This document shows positions 25,948 through 38,322 of a stretch of 64,000 nt of DNA, one piece after another. Source of the stretch: Talinum fruticosum. Lineage: Eukaryota > Streptophyta > Magnoliopsida > Caryophyllales > Talinaceae. A program made the position numbers and the translations under genes. The notes under the pieces were generated by a model, which saw only the letters and a list, made by a program, of their open reading frames with translations, did no database searches and was not told the DNA's origin. Location: contig JAITYX010000063.1 of the NCBI GenBank assembly GCA_021018815.1, forward strand, positions 1,736,001-1,800,000, read 5' to 3'. Numbering within the stretch: position 1 is the first letter of the stretch; every line of letters begins with the position of its first letter.

Positions 25948-27846
25948 GCTTTGTTTGGACCTAGGAAAGTAGATTGGAAAGAAAATTTAGAGGAAAAAAT
26001 GAGAAGTAAAAAAGTTGAGAGAAACTTTTTTTTTCCCTTGTTTGGATTAGAGAAAAAACACAAGGAAAAAATTGATTTTCCAAGTAATTTTTTTCCATTG
26101 TTTGGAAATAGGAAAATTGATTGGAAAAAAAAATTATTACATGCAAGCTCTCATATGAGTGATGTAAGTTAACCATGACTAAACCAATCAATTGCAACAT
26201 ATAATAATCAATAAGAAATTACCATCACGTGAGCGATTCAAATAAATGCAATTCAAGATCAAGAATTCCCCATATATGAATTACGGACATGGAAGATGTG
26301 AGGAAAAAACACGAAATCGGAGGAGTTACAAGTAATCGATGTATATACACCTGAAATTAAAGACAAGAAATATGAAATGAGTTCAATAATAGAATAGTTA
26401 ACTGGATTTTCTCGATTACAAATTCCAATCACAGCCCAATTCTTCATAGCTTAATACTTATTATACAATGATATAATCAAGATGTATGTGTGGTTTCTCT
26501 CCTCCAAAGAAAGCATGAGCATCGCGTGTTAGGTGAATCGGTCACAATAGAGGGACTTGTGCTATAATTGATGCTTGTTTTAAAGTTCTCACTAACAAAT
26601 CCTTTATCTCATCGATCTATTACGAATTCATGAATCATCCCGGGGATAACCAGGGGGTTCATCGAGTGGTGAAGGACCGACGGAGCGAGAAGGTACGAGT
26701 GACCCAGGTTTAGTTGACTATTTCATTGATCATATTTCAATTTTTTAGCTGTCAAAGTATTCAAAGAAACTGAGAATATATATCAATCAATATGAGCAAT
26801 TATTTGATCTATTAAATAAGAAGAGGGCTTGTCAAAGTATTCAGAGAAACTAAAAATACCTAATAAATAGTAGTAGAAGACTTGGAAAGGGCTTGATTAG
26901 CTACCCCTGAATTGTATATATGTAGGGTTCACAACTAACATATACAGAGGAACAACAAATTGAAATATCACCTGGATACTTCAGGAATCAAACTGCCCTA
27001 TTTCCAACCCCCAAATACCCCTTGCCCACAAAAACTACACCAATAAGCGAAAGAAAAAAAGATTACACCATTCAAAGAATACAGAATTTGTATAAGAATG
27101 TATACACCCAAGTACTCATTGCTGTAATAGTCAATTAGCTAGAGGGTTTAATCGAAAACGGACCAAAGTAAACAAGTTCGAGAACAAGCAAAAGTAGAGC
27201 AAATTGTACAATTAGGGCGACAAAAATTCAATTGAAACCAACCCGGATGGATAAATCCACTTAATCACAAACACACAACATCAAGTACCCACAAATTCAC
27301 ATAATTTGTCCAAATGAACCTAAAAACGCTTGAATCCAAATTGAACTCTAAAACCCTAGTTTTCGGTTTATGAGAAGGGGATGGGTTACCAGAAGGGGGT
27401 AGATTTACTAGAGGAAAGAGGCTGCCGAAGGAGAGAGATTGCCGGCAGAGAAGACGCCGACGAGAGCGAGGAGAGGAGGGCCCGAGAAGAAGAGAGAGCT
27501 CGGTTGAGGGGAGCGAAAGTGAGAGGCGAGGGCTCCCGAGAGGCCCTCCTTAACGCCGGCAAGAAGACGCCGGCGGAGATTAACGCCGGTGGAGGAAGAG
27601 GAGAGCCCAAGAGGAGAGAGAAGAAAGGAGCAACAGGGGGCTCGGGGAGGGCATCGGTTTCATTTTCTAGCCATTTTCCTTATGTTTTAGTAGAGAAAAT
27701 TTTTTACACTAACTTTCCCTAATTTTTTTCCATATTTTCCTTTTCACTTTTTTCCATCTCTTTTTCTTTAATCCAAATAAAGAAAAAAGAGTAATTTTTC
27801 ATTTCTTTTTTCTTTCCAAGGTATTTTTCTAAGTACAAATAGAGAC
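25948..27846. mobile_element. PIF/Harbinger-like element, 1.9 kb, no transposase
   Basis: The left end GCTTTGTTTGGACCTAGGAA and the inverted right end GTCTCTATTTGTACTTAGAA share an imperfect terminal repeat that becomes identical at TTGGAAAGAAAA about 30 bases in. Both sides carry TTA (25945-25947, 27847-27849), the Harbinger target. Subterminal GGAAAA/TTTTCC motifs are frequent. The interior holds a GC/GA-rich block (27381-27640) and no recognisable transposase. Confidence 0.65.
27386..27610 (-). other. exon-like open frame inside the Harbinger-like element
   Basis: A minus-strand open frame of about 74 codons (starting MGSPLPPPALISAG, Ser/Leu/Arg-rich) runs straight into a GT donor-like sequence, STPFWGTAACC in codon/base terms at about 27386. 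An AT-rich intron-like region with CTAGGGTTTTAGAGTTC follows. The composition resembles a plastid or mitochondrial targeting exon. It could be a captured first exon or only low-complexity sequence; no family is recognised. Confidence 0.3.
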
Positions 27847-27963
27847 TTAAATTTACATTGAAGAATTATTTATTAATATTGACATCTCCATGTCATATAC
27901 ATTATTCCTCAATGAAGCTAGTATTAATAATAAATTTAAGGATTACTAAATCTTAATTTTCCG

Positions 27964-28179
27964 AACTTCAGGTCACATTGCTCATATTATCCCAAACTAT
28001 CGATTGACCCCGTAATATTGCCATCTTTAATACTAATATTTTTTAATATCGAATATTTTGAAAAAGAAGTTATTAGTGTCCCGAAATTAAGACAATTAAA
28101 GGTTAATTTTTTAAAGTATGGGATATTAAAAATATTAGTGTTAAAGGTGGGGATAATATGAGCAATATGGCCTGAAGTT
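27964..28179. mobile_element. foldback MITE, about 216 bp
   Basis: AACTTCAGGTCACATTGCTC at the left and its inverted relative (AACTTCAGGCCATATTGCTC) at the right extend through ATATTATCCC, giving about 30 bases of terminal inverted repeat. Further pairing follows inside (TTTAATACTAATATTTTTTAA). No clear target duplication. Non-coding. Confidence 0.7.
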
Positions 28180-28611
28180 TGTGATAAAATCCAATAATAT
28201 TAAATTTAAAAGAACTAACATTAAAATATACTCAAATTATTTTTATAAATAAAAGAAAATATTCAAATGATGTGATAATATTTTTTTGAAGAAATAACGA
28301 GACAATATAATTTTATGAATGGGTGACTAATTTGTAGTAATATTTATATGTTTAGACTTTCCTCATTCATCTTCACAATCAATATTCTTAATGATGAAAA
28401 CTTTATAAAATGGCATAATATGTGCCTATCTTTGTTGTTAGAAATATATTCTAAAATTCTATTTCTTTTCAACACAAAAAGACAACAAAGTACACAAAAA
28501 ATAACTACATAATCTTTATTAATATAGACTTAATATTTTTCATGACGCGATATAATATAATAATATTTCATAATCGTAAAATAAAAATATGCAGGTTTCT
28601 TTCCCTCTCTA
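28180..28611. other. AT-rich spacer
   Basis: No gene or repeat recognised. Confidence 0.4.
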
Positions 28612-28832
28612 GCCTGGAGCCATGGTAAGGCGAGGAGACCAAAGAAATTGGGCACCATGACCGCAAGTTTGAGACAATCAATAGTACCACCACCGCTCAC
28701 CTCTCCACCATCGAACTCAAATTAGGGTTCATCGGCGGGACAATCACTAAACAGGGCTTCCATCCTTCACAACACTATTCCATTGATTTTCGCTGCTTCA
28801 AAAGGTACACTTGGATTTGATTTCCGATCAAT

Positions 28833-29560
28833 ATGAACCAAATCAGAATAAATATTCATCTATATGGGATGATTTTGATATATCAAAGCTTAGAAACACT
28901 GGGCATAAGCTCGGTTACATCCCTCCTAAAAAGAGCAGGACATCTTATACACTTCGTTGATATGAATGATATTGAATCCGAGATGAAATTTTGGGAATCT
29001 GCTGTGGCCTGCTATGTGCTGGGTGCTTCACCTCTTTTTCAGGTTTTGAATGATTTTGTAAAACGAATATGGAAGGATTATATCATGGATAGAGTTGTAA
29101 TGCTTAACAATGAAGTTATGCTTGTCCGGTTTGACTCGATTGAGACAAGAGATAGAATCATCCAGAAAGGGATTTATCACTTTGATTCTAAGCCTTTCAT
29201 AGTCAAGCCTTGGCATAAGGATTTTAAGAAAGAAGAAGTAAATCAAGCGCCAATATGGGTCAGGTTTCTAGACTTGGACCTCAAACATGGGAGTATTTCT
29301 TCATTGAGAAAATTGGCTAGCCTTCTAGGGATACCTATCATGGCTGATAAGAACACACAAGAGAAGTCAAAAGTAGGATTTGCCTGGGTTTTGATTGAAG
29401 TATCTATTGCAACATGAAGTGCCAAAATATGTTTAATTTGCAAAATGAAAATGGTATACTCATTAGATAGCCAGTATAGTTTGAATGGTGTCCGAGTATA
29501 ATGCAAGAAATGCAATAAATATAGACATATAACTGAAACATGTAAGCTTGGTGAAAACTA
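28833..29560 (+). pseudogene. LINE ORF1 (DUF4283), broken
   Basis: An open frame of about 194 codons contains ESAVACYVLGASPLFQVL, FVKRIWKDYIM, FDSKPFIVKPWHKDF and APIWVRFLDLDLKH, the DUF4283 pattern of plant LINE ORF1. A degraded zinc knuckle follows after the stop (CKKCNKYRHITETCKLG in another frame at about 29500). It would have bound the element's RNA. Confidence 0.8.
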
Positions 29561-29813
29561 GAAATGAAGGCCAAAAGTGACTCATGTAGAACCTCAGTAA
29601 ACTTCAAGGGACCAAGTAGAGCGGATACAGTAAAGAAAAGCAAGATGAATGTACATAAGTGGGGAATTCAACTGGAAAAGAGAGAGATGTAGTATCACAA
29701 CAGGAAAAGCTTACACCAGTTCATAACAATTTTCAAATATTAAGGCAAACTTTAAAGGACCCAATACTTGAAGCTATGCCAGATCCTACTGGGGGAATAG
29801 CCTCAATCCAATT

Positions 29814-32800
29814 GGATAACTTAGCCACTTGGAATATAAGGAGTTTTAACAGACCCAATAAGCACGAGGAAGTGAAAAGCTTTTGATGGAGGAATAAAAT
29901 TGGTTTGCTCTGCCTGTTAGTGACTAAGATTCTTAACATGAATTTTGGTAAAATTAAGGATGATTTTCAGGACTCGCTGTCACTTTGTTAACAATAATAG
30001 TCACAATAGAGGAAGAGTATGGATTATGTGGTAGTGTAGTGATTTTTAGGTTCAAGTAATTGATTCATCAGCTCAGGTTGTCTTGTTATGTGAAACACAA
30101 GTTTACCAATAAGGAATTTATGTTATCAGTTATATATGGCTATAATGATGAACATGACATGAAGGAATTATGGAGCTGTATAAACCAATTGGTTGTAAGT
30201 ATCCAAAGCCCATGGATTATTCTAGGGGATTTTAATCATCTATTGCACTTGGATGATAGAAATGGAGGTAATCCTGTTACTTACCAAGATGTAAAGGACT
30301 TCTAGGATTGCATTTATACAACAGGTTTGCAGGAAATGAGGTGGCAGGGTTGTCGGTATACTTGGACCAACAAGAAAAACTTTGGATCTAGAATTTTTCA
30401 AGAATTGTTAGGGTATTGATAAATTCCTACTGGTTTGATCATTACCCCAATGTTGTGACCCATTTCTTACCTGATGATACAACGGATCACATACCAATGG
30501 TTGTCGGGTTTTTGAACTGGAAAATGGTCCCAAGCCTTTCAAATACTTTGATATGTGGGCTACTTCACCTAAGTATAGACAGGTAGTTGCTAAATTTTGG
30601 GCTACCCTTTGAATAGATCACTTATGGCCATCATTTCGAAAAGCTCAAGATGTCTGTAAAAGCCACTCGAGCTACTAAATAAGGAGCAGTCTTGTGATAT
30701 ACAAGTACAACATGCTAAAGCAAGAGAAAAACTTGCACAAATTTAACTTTCCATATTAAAGCACCCAGCAAACTAGTAGCTATATATGGAAGAAAAGGAA
30801 GCTATTTATACATATAGCCTATGCAAGCGAGAGATTACACGGTTATTATGTGCAAAAAGACAAAAGAAGACTAGATGAATATGGGAGATTCAAATTTGAA
30901 ATTCTTTTATGAAAGCTTAGAGCGTAAGCACCAGCATAGCATGATCTCTTCCTTTCAAAAAGAAGAGGAACTTAGACTTGGAATTACCAAGAGGTAACTG
31001 CTCATTTTGTCAATTATTACACTAATTTTCTGGGGATTTAGCTCACAATACCGAATGCATTAGTGAAGGTATTGTTCAAATGGGAGCCTGCCCGAGTCTT
31101 CAACAACAAATAGAATTGATCAAGCCTTTCACTGCAGAGGACATGAAAAAGGCAATCTTTTCAATCCCAAATCACAAAAGCCCCGGGTCCGATAGATATG
31201 CTAGTGGTTTTTAAAGGAGAATTGGAAGATTATTGAAAAGGATGTACGCAAGGCAGTTTGGTATTTCTTTGATACAGGGAGACGAATCAGAATGGAATTC
31301 TACCAGAATCTCACTTATTCCCAAAACAAACGAGTCTTACAAATGCATTTGAGTATAGACCTATTGCATGTTGCAATACATTGTATAAATGTGTTTCTAA
31401 GCTAAATTGTTGCAGATTGAAGAAGTTCCTACCAGCACTTGTGTGACAAAACCGATCTGCCTTTGTAGAAGAGAGATTAATATCTCACAACATCATGATT
31501 TGTCAAGACCTAGTGAAATTATATCAAAGGAAAACAGTCTCTATCGGATGCCTTTTGAAAGTGGATTTGAAGAAAGCATATGACTCGATGTCATGGAGAT
31601 TTCTTAATGATTTACTTTAGCTATTGAAGTTCCCCAGTGTTTATTCAGTGGACAATGGCTTTGATTTCTACTTGCAGCTATATAATCAGCATAAATAAGT
31701 GAGATAATCGATTCTTTAAGGGGCAGAAAGGATTAAGGTAGGGAGATCCCCCTCATATTTGTACTTGGTGATGGATTATTTGACAAGAACATTAAGTCTT
31801 GTAGCCCAAACTCGAGCTTCAAATTCCACCCCTTGAGTAAAGGCTCAAAGTCTGGTGAATCTTTGCTTTGCGAGATGACTTAATGATTTTATGCAAAGCT
31901 CACATTCCTACGAGTATAGATTGTAATGCAAGCCTTTGAGTATTTTACCAATAGTAGAGGCTTGGAAATAAACAAGCGAAGTCACAAACATTTATTGCGG
32001 GCATTCTCGAAACAAGCAAATCGAATTACTCAGTCGATTGGATTTAGTCCAGGTGACTTCCTAGTCAAATACTTGGGAATTCCACTCACAAAAGAAGATG
32101 GACCAAGGCTGAATGTAGTAAACTCACTGAGAAAATTACTGCTAGAATCAAGGTTTGGCGGACAAAGCATTTATCCTATGTCTGGGAGATTGCAACTTAT
32201 CAACTCAGTACTCTTCTCTCTACATACATATTGGTCCTCATTGTTCATTCTCCCTCTAAGTATTATTAAAGATATTGGGGATATCTGCAGGAATTTTTAT
32301 AGGAGCAATCATCCACATATGGGAAACCCCTCCTGTAGCATGGAACACAATCTGCATACTTAAAAAGTTGGGGAGGGAGGTGGGTATTAAAAACCCGCAA
32401 AAATGGAATCAAGCTTTCGTGGCAAAGCATTTATGGTACCTGTTTGCAAATAAAGAATGTTTATGGGTGAAATGGGTCAATAAAATTTATATCAAGGATA
32501 GAGATATTAGAAACTCAAAACCAGCACCACATCCAGACTTGGTACTGGAGGAAAATGTTGAAGCTTAGAGAGCTATTCGAGAAGGGCTATTGTTAGGAAA
32601 TAGCCCCACTCTAAACCTCACTTTGAATATGAAATTTAGAGCAAAGATGCGGAAGCGATTTAGGATGACAAAAACAATACCAAGAAATTAGATGGAGATA
32701 AAAAATAGGAACGAGACAAAAATTTAACGTGGAAAACCCAAACCGGGAAAAACCACGAACGGCACAAGCATAATGATTTCACTATTATATATCCCAATCT

Positions 32801-33650
32801 CATAATACTCTCCTCACAATAACTCCCTTGATGTTTACAATGGAGGCCAACCCTCCATTAAATAAAAAGAAATACTAACCCAACAGAATCTCCGAAACCT
32901 ACCCAAACTCTTACTCCTAATTCTAATAGGTAGCAATAATACAAACAGAAAACAAACTCTTATCTGAATACAATTAGGTTTAGGATACCCAATTATATAA
33001 GGAAACAATCTTTCCTAAAATATGAGATTTTGGGATACCATTCAACAGCTATCAAGGGCAAATTTGGGTTCAACACCATTTAGGATACTATACTATTAAC
33101 ATTGGATATCAATGGCTAATTGGAAGTATGCAAATTGATACAATGGCAAAATACACATGGGGCAGATTCAATATTCCTAAACACAGTTTATGTTTTTGGA
33201 GGATGCTGAAGGAGAGATTGCACGTAAGGGATAGGATGCAGAACATGGGTATTAAGACAAGTGAGATATACCCTTTATGTTATAATAGCACTGAATGACA
33301 TGGGCATCTCTTCTATGCATGTGCAGTTAGTCAATCCATTTATCAAAATATCACGTCCTTCTTTGAAATGCCTTCACTTCCAATACCAAAACTGGATCTT
33401 GCTCACCAGCTATAGCTAAAATTCAAGAATAAAACACGTAGAGAGGCTTTTATGCTATGTCTTACAGCTACCACCTACTGTATTTGGATTGCAAGGAAAC
33501 ATATCATCTTTAGGGGAATCAACTCAGTGTGGAACAACTCACAGCAAATTGCAGACAGTTAATAGTTGCTAGATTCTTATACATTGTAAAAAGCTCAAGG
33601 AAACCTAGAGTTAAGATGCTAAATTTTGTTTCAACATTAAAGGCTTAGGG
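29814..33650 (+). pseudogene. LINE ORF2 (EN-RT-zf-RVT), broken
   Basis: Endonuclease landmarks are TWNIRSFNRPNKHEEVK (29830), SVIYGYN and WIILGDFNHLLHLDD (30225), and YTWTNKKNFGS. The reverse transcriptase has AIFSIPNHKSPGSD, VDLKKAYDSMSW (31561) and RDDLMILCKA at the catalytic box (31870). The thumb has VKYLGIPLTKEDGPRL, then zf-RVT sequence resumes beyond the solo LTR (YTWGRFNIPKHSLCFW). Frame shifts and stops are frequent. Confidence 0.8.
32591..33047. mobile_element. solo LTR, 457 bp, inserted in LINE
   Basis: The segment begins TGTTAGGAAATAGCCC and ends ATACCATTCAACA. It is bounded by GCTAT on both sides (32586-32590, 33048-33052), a perfect 5-bp target duplication. It contains AACGTGGAAAACCC and CCGGGAAAAACCACG, common in plant copia LTRs. 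No second LTR or internal region is present, so unequal recombination removed the rest. Confidence 0.85.
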
Positions 33651-33755
33651 TAAACTGCCTAGGTCTGTTATGATTGTACAATTATTGGAAATTTCCCAAG
33701 GTGGCAATGATATTATTGATCTTTACCCAAAATAAAAAATAAAAAATAAAAAAAT

Positions 33756-34424
33756 GCATACAATATTAAATGGATACAATATAGGTTATTAAGAAATTAC
33801 TTTTAGATTGTCTAAATAAAGAAAGTAAATATAAATGAACACATGATATTTATTATGTTGTTGGATTTACATTCTCGTCAGAGTAAGTAATTTTATCACC
33901 CCTTAAATACATGCTAAAATTATAAGGTAAAACATGCATAACTTTTAATTTGTAATACAAAGACTGATAATGAAAAACTTACAAAATCAACATTCAAAAT
34001 TACTTGTATTATTATACATAATTAGTTCAAGAGTGTTCAACTTTATTTGTTATACCACAAACAATTAAATGCCCATAAAAGAAAGAAAATTTAAAAAATA
34101 TCTATAATCTATGAAATAACATGAAAAAAATTAAATTAGGAAAAACACATAATCGTAATTAAAGTATATATTGCTAGTAACCATCGTCATTGAAATAAGA
34201 AAAAAAAATAAAATTGGAGGATGAGTAGGAAGAAGAAGAAATGAAAAAGAAAAAGAGAGAATGATCTGGACCATCGAACACCATCTCTCTCCCCTAATTT
34301 ATAGTCAATCGTTCTCCTCTCAATAAACATGAATCTTGTATGGAACCAAGATTTATATATGTATTAATCTTCCATTTACAAAAAGCTAAAATAACATTGG
34401 AACCAAATATATGAATCTACTAGC
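33756..34424. other. AT-rich spacer
   Basis: No gene or repeat recognised. A purine-rich AAGAAGAAGAAATGAAAAAG tract lies near 34229. Confidence 0.4.
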
Positions 34425-35515
34425 AAAATTACAGCCAGAAGTAGGCTATGGGGGCAAAACTCCTCAGCTATGCAGGCATAATACAAATGGTTAATCTTGT
34501 CCTTATAAACATGCATACCTATTGGAGCTCTGTGTTTATATTGCCTCAATCAGTCATCAAAGAAGTGGAAAAGTTGTGTAGACAATACCTGTGGGGTGGA
34601 GGAGCTGGCAAGAGGAAATTGATCTCACTGGCTTGGGAAGAGGTGTGTACACCAAAAAAATATGGGAGCCTGGGTATTTGAAGCAATGGAGATTGGAACA
34701 AAGTTCTTATGGATAAGCACTTATGGTTTATAATAGCTAGGCCAGAGAATCTATGGGTTAAATGGAGACACGGTATCTATATAAAAGACAAGGCATGACA
34801 AATGATGGAATGCAGCCAAAATGTAAGCTGGTATTTTAGAGGACTAATGAAGCTAAGCACATACCTAAATGGTATGATGTACAATAACAGCAGTGGACAG
34901 AAAATTCAGTATCACAGCACCATATACAACTATGCAAGCAGAAAGACAAATCACAAATTGGTAGAAAATAACATGGCATAAAAGCAACGTTCCCAAGCAT
35001 TCTGTGTGTATATCTGGTTAGTACTCAAAAAAGGATTCTCACAAAGGATAGGGTCGAGAGATGGTTGGAAGGCATGGACACAAAATGCTTGTTCTGTAAC
35101 CATATGAAGAAACAACAGTACTCCTGTTCCTGCAATGCATATTTCCCCAGCAAATTCCTCAAGGACTCGCACTGGCAGGAAGTACATGTGACTGGAGGGA
35201 AGATTGGAACCAATACCTCACAGGTGGAAAAATTACCCAAACAAAAATGGCAGTGCTAGCACCAATGATTGCAACAGGAACATACTGGGTTTGGAAAGAG
35301 AGAAATGCAAGATTGTTTAAGGGTGAAAAAGAAGCGTGGAACACATTGTTAAACAGATAAGACAAGAGCTGAGGATACATCTCATGGGTAGAAAGAAATT
35401 TTCAAACCTTGGGTAGGAAATCTTAAATGTACATACCATGAAAGTTGGGGAATCCCCAAAAGATCCTAATGTAAATATTCAATTTTGTTGAATGGAAAAT
35501 GCTTATCTGTCTTTT
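34425..35515 (+). pseudogene. LINE 3' fragment (RT thumb, zf-RVT)
   Basis: The start SYAGIIQMVNLVLINMHTYW and YLWGGGAGKRKLISLAWEEV (34448-34681) match the reverse transcriptase C-terminus of the same lineage as 28612-33755. LDKHLW-type and WVKWRHGIYIKDKA sequence and degraded zf-RVT follow. A short A tail lies near 35510. It is a 5'-truncated insertion. Confidence 0.7.
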
Positions 35516-35906
35516 AAAAAAATGAATCTAACCATAATATGAATGTATCTAAATATATACATGCATCCAAATAATAAGTACATGTACATTAATGAATCAA
35601 TAATAATCATAGAGTAGCTAAACAATGTAAAGTTTTTATTAAAAATTTAAAAAATTTAAAAAATTGGGTAATTATTTCTTGATAAACTAAATATATCTAA
35701 TTAAGAAAAAAAAAAGAATATAAGAAAATTATGTTAAGATACATGTCAACCAAACAACATGTATATTCAATTTTTATTAATCATATTAGAGTAGTGACTG
35801 ACCCTTCTTAAAGCATGAATTTTCTAAAGTGGGTTGGATGACCCTTTGTACTCTTAAACGGTTAGGAAGTTATTTTGAGGCTAATTAAGTATGAATTGTT
35901 TTGTAC
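35516..35906. other. AT-rich spacer
   Basis: No gene or repeat recognised. Confidence 0.4.
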
Positions 35907-36130
35907 CTAATGAACCCAGTTTTTTATTTTATTTTTTCCCATTTGTTCTACCAACCCTATCTGGGACCTGCTACTACTGACATAGGCATCAATAGTTGTT
36001 CCAAAAATTGTAAATCCATTCTTCAATTGCAGAACATTAATGTTGGATGGAAGGTTATCGATATAAATTGAGTGCAATTTATTGTTCATCTCTATTCTCT
36101 TTCTCACCTTATCAATGGCATAATTCTGGT
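35907..36130 (-). pseudogene. RRM-like fragment
   Basis: On the minus strand, LHSIYIDNLPSNINVLQLKN and GFTIFGTTIDAYVSSSRSQ follow the RNP2 strand, helix and loop order of an RNA-recognition motif. RNP1 is missing because the frame ends soon after. Source could be a splicing-factor-like host gene or the RRM-type ORF1 of a LINE; it is too short to decide. Confidence 0.5.
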
Positions 36131-37097
36131 AAGAAAAGGGATTAGAGGCAATATCTTATCCCTGCCTCGGAAATGGTCTTGATCAAAGGCCTTCAAGGTA
36201 GGAACAATGCATTATACTCTCCTGTCATCTGTTAATAGATGCTTTGACAAAAAGGAAAAAATGAAGGGATGGTTTTGGAAATTAGAAGAAAAGAAAAAGA
36301 AGTTGTAATGGGATTACATTACTAGCTAATTGACGGATTATGATCAAATTTTTTGACTTTACGTAAACATACGTGAAAAATTAAAGCTTTACGCAAATGT
36401 ATTTAAGAATAAGTATTGTATGGCGGAGCTACTTGGTATTTAAGGGTGTCTCGGGACACTCTTGGAAAAAAATTTATAAAATTATTAAAGGGGAGACCAA
36501 TAAAAAATAATAATATTTATAAAATTAAAGAATATAAAAAAAGGAAGACTATTAAATATATTTACTAGTTTCATCACTTATTCTATCAAAATAAATATAA
36601 TTTTGAATTTAGGGTTCTATAATGGTATTTGATATATTGATAAAGATAAAAGCTTTACAAGTGACAGATACGTATGTCTCACTTTCTATATTATTCGCCT
36701 TGATAGTGGCTCCTTGTCAATCTTTCCCAAAACCGTCAAAGTCAATGATCATATTTTATTTATGTTTTTTCGGAGGAGTAATTTAACAAAGTACGCTCGC
36801 TAATTAATATCGGTGGAAAATAAGTTAGTAATATAAAAATGAATTTTAACTAAACCGCTGCATGCATGATCCCTTTTTTTTTTTTTAACATTATTATTTA
36901 CTGAAGAAGCCAAATTAGCATTCAAGTGTTGATCAACATAAAATAGCATAGTGCAATCAACATAGCGATCAATACAATAATCATTTAATTGCTAAGTCAA
37001 ATAAAATAATTCAAGATAAATAATTAATTAGCTATGTCACCTCTCAGTTGGTGGACAGCTGATTATATACATATAAGATGATGGGATATGATTTAAA

Positions 37098-37101
<4 letters not shown>
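36131..37101. other. intergenic, upstream of GH1 copy 2
   Basis: AT-rich with no gene recognised. The promoter of GH1 copy 2 would lie in its right part. Confidence 0.4.

Positions 37102-37192
<91 letters not shown>
37102..37192 (+). repeat. (TA)n microsatellite
   Basis: An uninterrupted TA dinucleotide run about 90 bases long ends 68 bases before the GH1 copy 2 ATG, at the place where a TATA box is expected. It can act as a TATA element and varies readily in length. Confidence 0.9.
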
Positions 37193-37196
<4 letters not shown>

Positions 37197-38322
37197 ACTG
37201 CTTAGTTGAATCACTTGAGTCATTTCAGATAAATTTTTGGGCTAATTAAGAGGTTTAAGATGACATTTGCCCTCTTATATCTCCTCATATTTGCAACTTT
37301 GAAAGCTGGTACAAGCCTCAGCGTTTCAATCAGTCGTTCAAGCTTTCCAAAAGATTTCATATTTGGCGCAGGTTCTGCATCATATCAGGTTCTATTTCAT
37401 TCATTCCCCTTAATTACTTAGTTTAGCTTCATAGTTTGATCCAAACTAGACTCGACCCAAAATAAGTTTGCTTCTTTTCTTTGTGGAAATAACCAAAAAA
37501 AAAAAAAAAAGATCAATAGTTTAGCCTGAAAATGATCAAATGTGGATGTTTCTTATCACTAATATAGGAATATATATATGTTTGTGTGTAGATTGAAGGA
37601 GCTACAAATGTGGATGGAAAAGGTCAAAGCAATTGGGATTATCACACCCACAAATATCCAAGTTTGGTCCCTTCCTTTTACCTCCAAAACCTCATATATA
37701 TTGTTATTGGATAATTGGATTTTACCCAATGGATAATTGTAACCCTCCCCCAAAGCAGTTGAGGGACCTGGAAAAATATGAAGTGCATAGGATCTCAAAC
37801 AAGGGGATATGGAGAATGGAGACTGACAACATTAGTCTCACAAAAGAGATGTGGGGGGGAGAGCTTTGGCCGAGAATAATATTGTTCATTAAATAAAGCA
37901 AGGGAGAGCGACAGTCATGAGAGATTACAGACATGCTGAGGATTTTCGCCCCAAAAAATGGTGCAGATAGGGATGGGGAGCCAACTTCAATAGAAGGAAT
38001 AATATTAGGTTAACAAACGAAGGTTGACTTTTAGTTACTAATTTTTCTTTTATGGAATATTTTATTTTTTTAACTTGGAATTCATGAGTAAAGAAGAGGA
38101 AGGCAACCAATTCAAAGATGCCTTTAATAAATTTTATTATTCTATATTTGTAAATAGTTTTAAAATTTTTAAAAATAATTTAATGTATTTTAAAAAATAA
38201 AATATATAACATGTATTTGATTCAAATTGTTCCAATTATTATGGTTATCTTGTAACGAAGATAACTATAACAACCACATCCTTAGAGTTAAGGGTGAGTA
38301 CGTCCGATGGGTACCCTGTGAC

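Larger units (their letters stand above)
28612..33755 (+). mobile_element. degenerate LINE, second lineage (no RNase H)
   Basis: ORF1, endonuclease, reverse transcriptase and zf-RVT follow each other on the plus strand. The element ends in an A-rich tail (AAATAAAAAATAAAAAATAA at about 33733) without an RNase H segment, unlike the LINE at 4380-10250. A solo LTR is inserted at 32591-33047. Many stops make it inactive. The 5' boundary is approximate. Confidence 0.8.
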
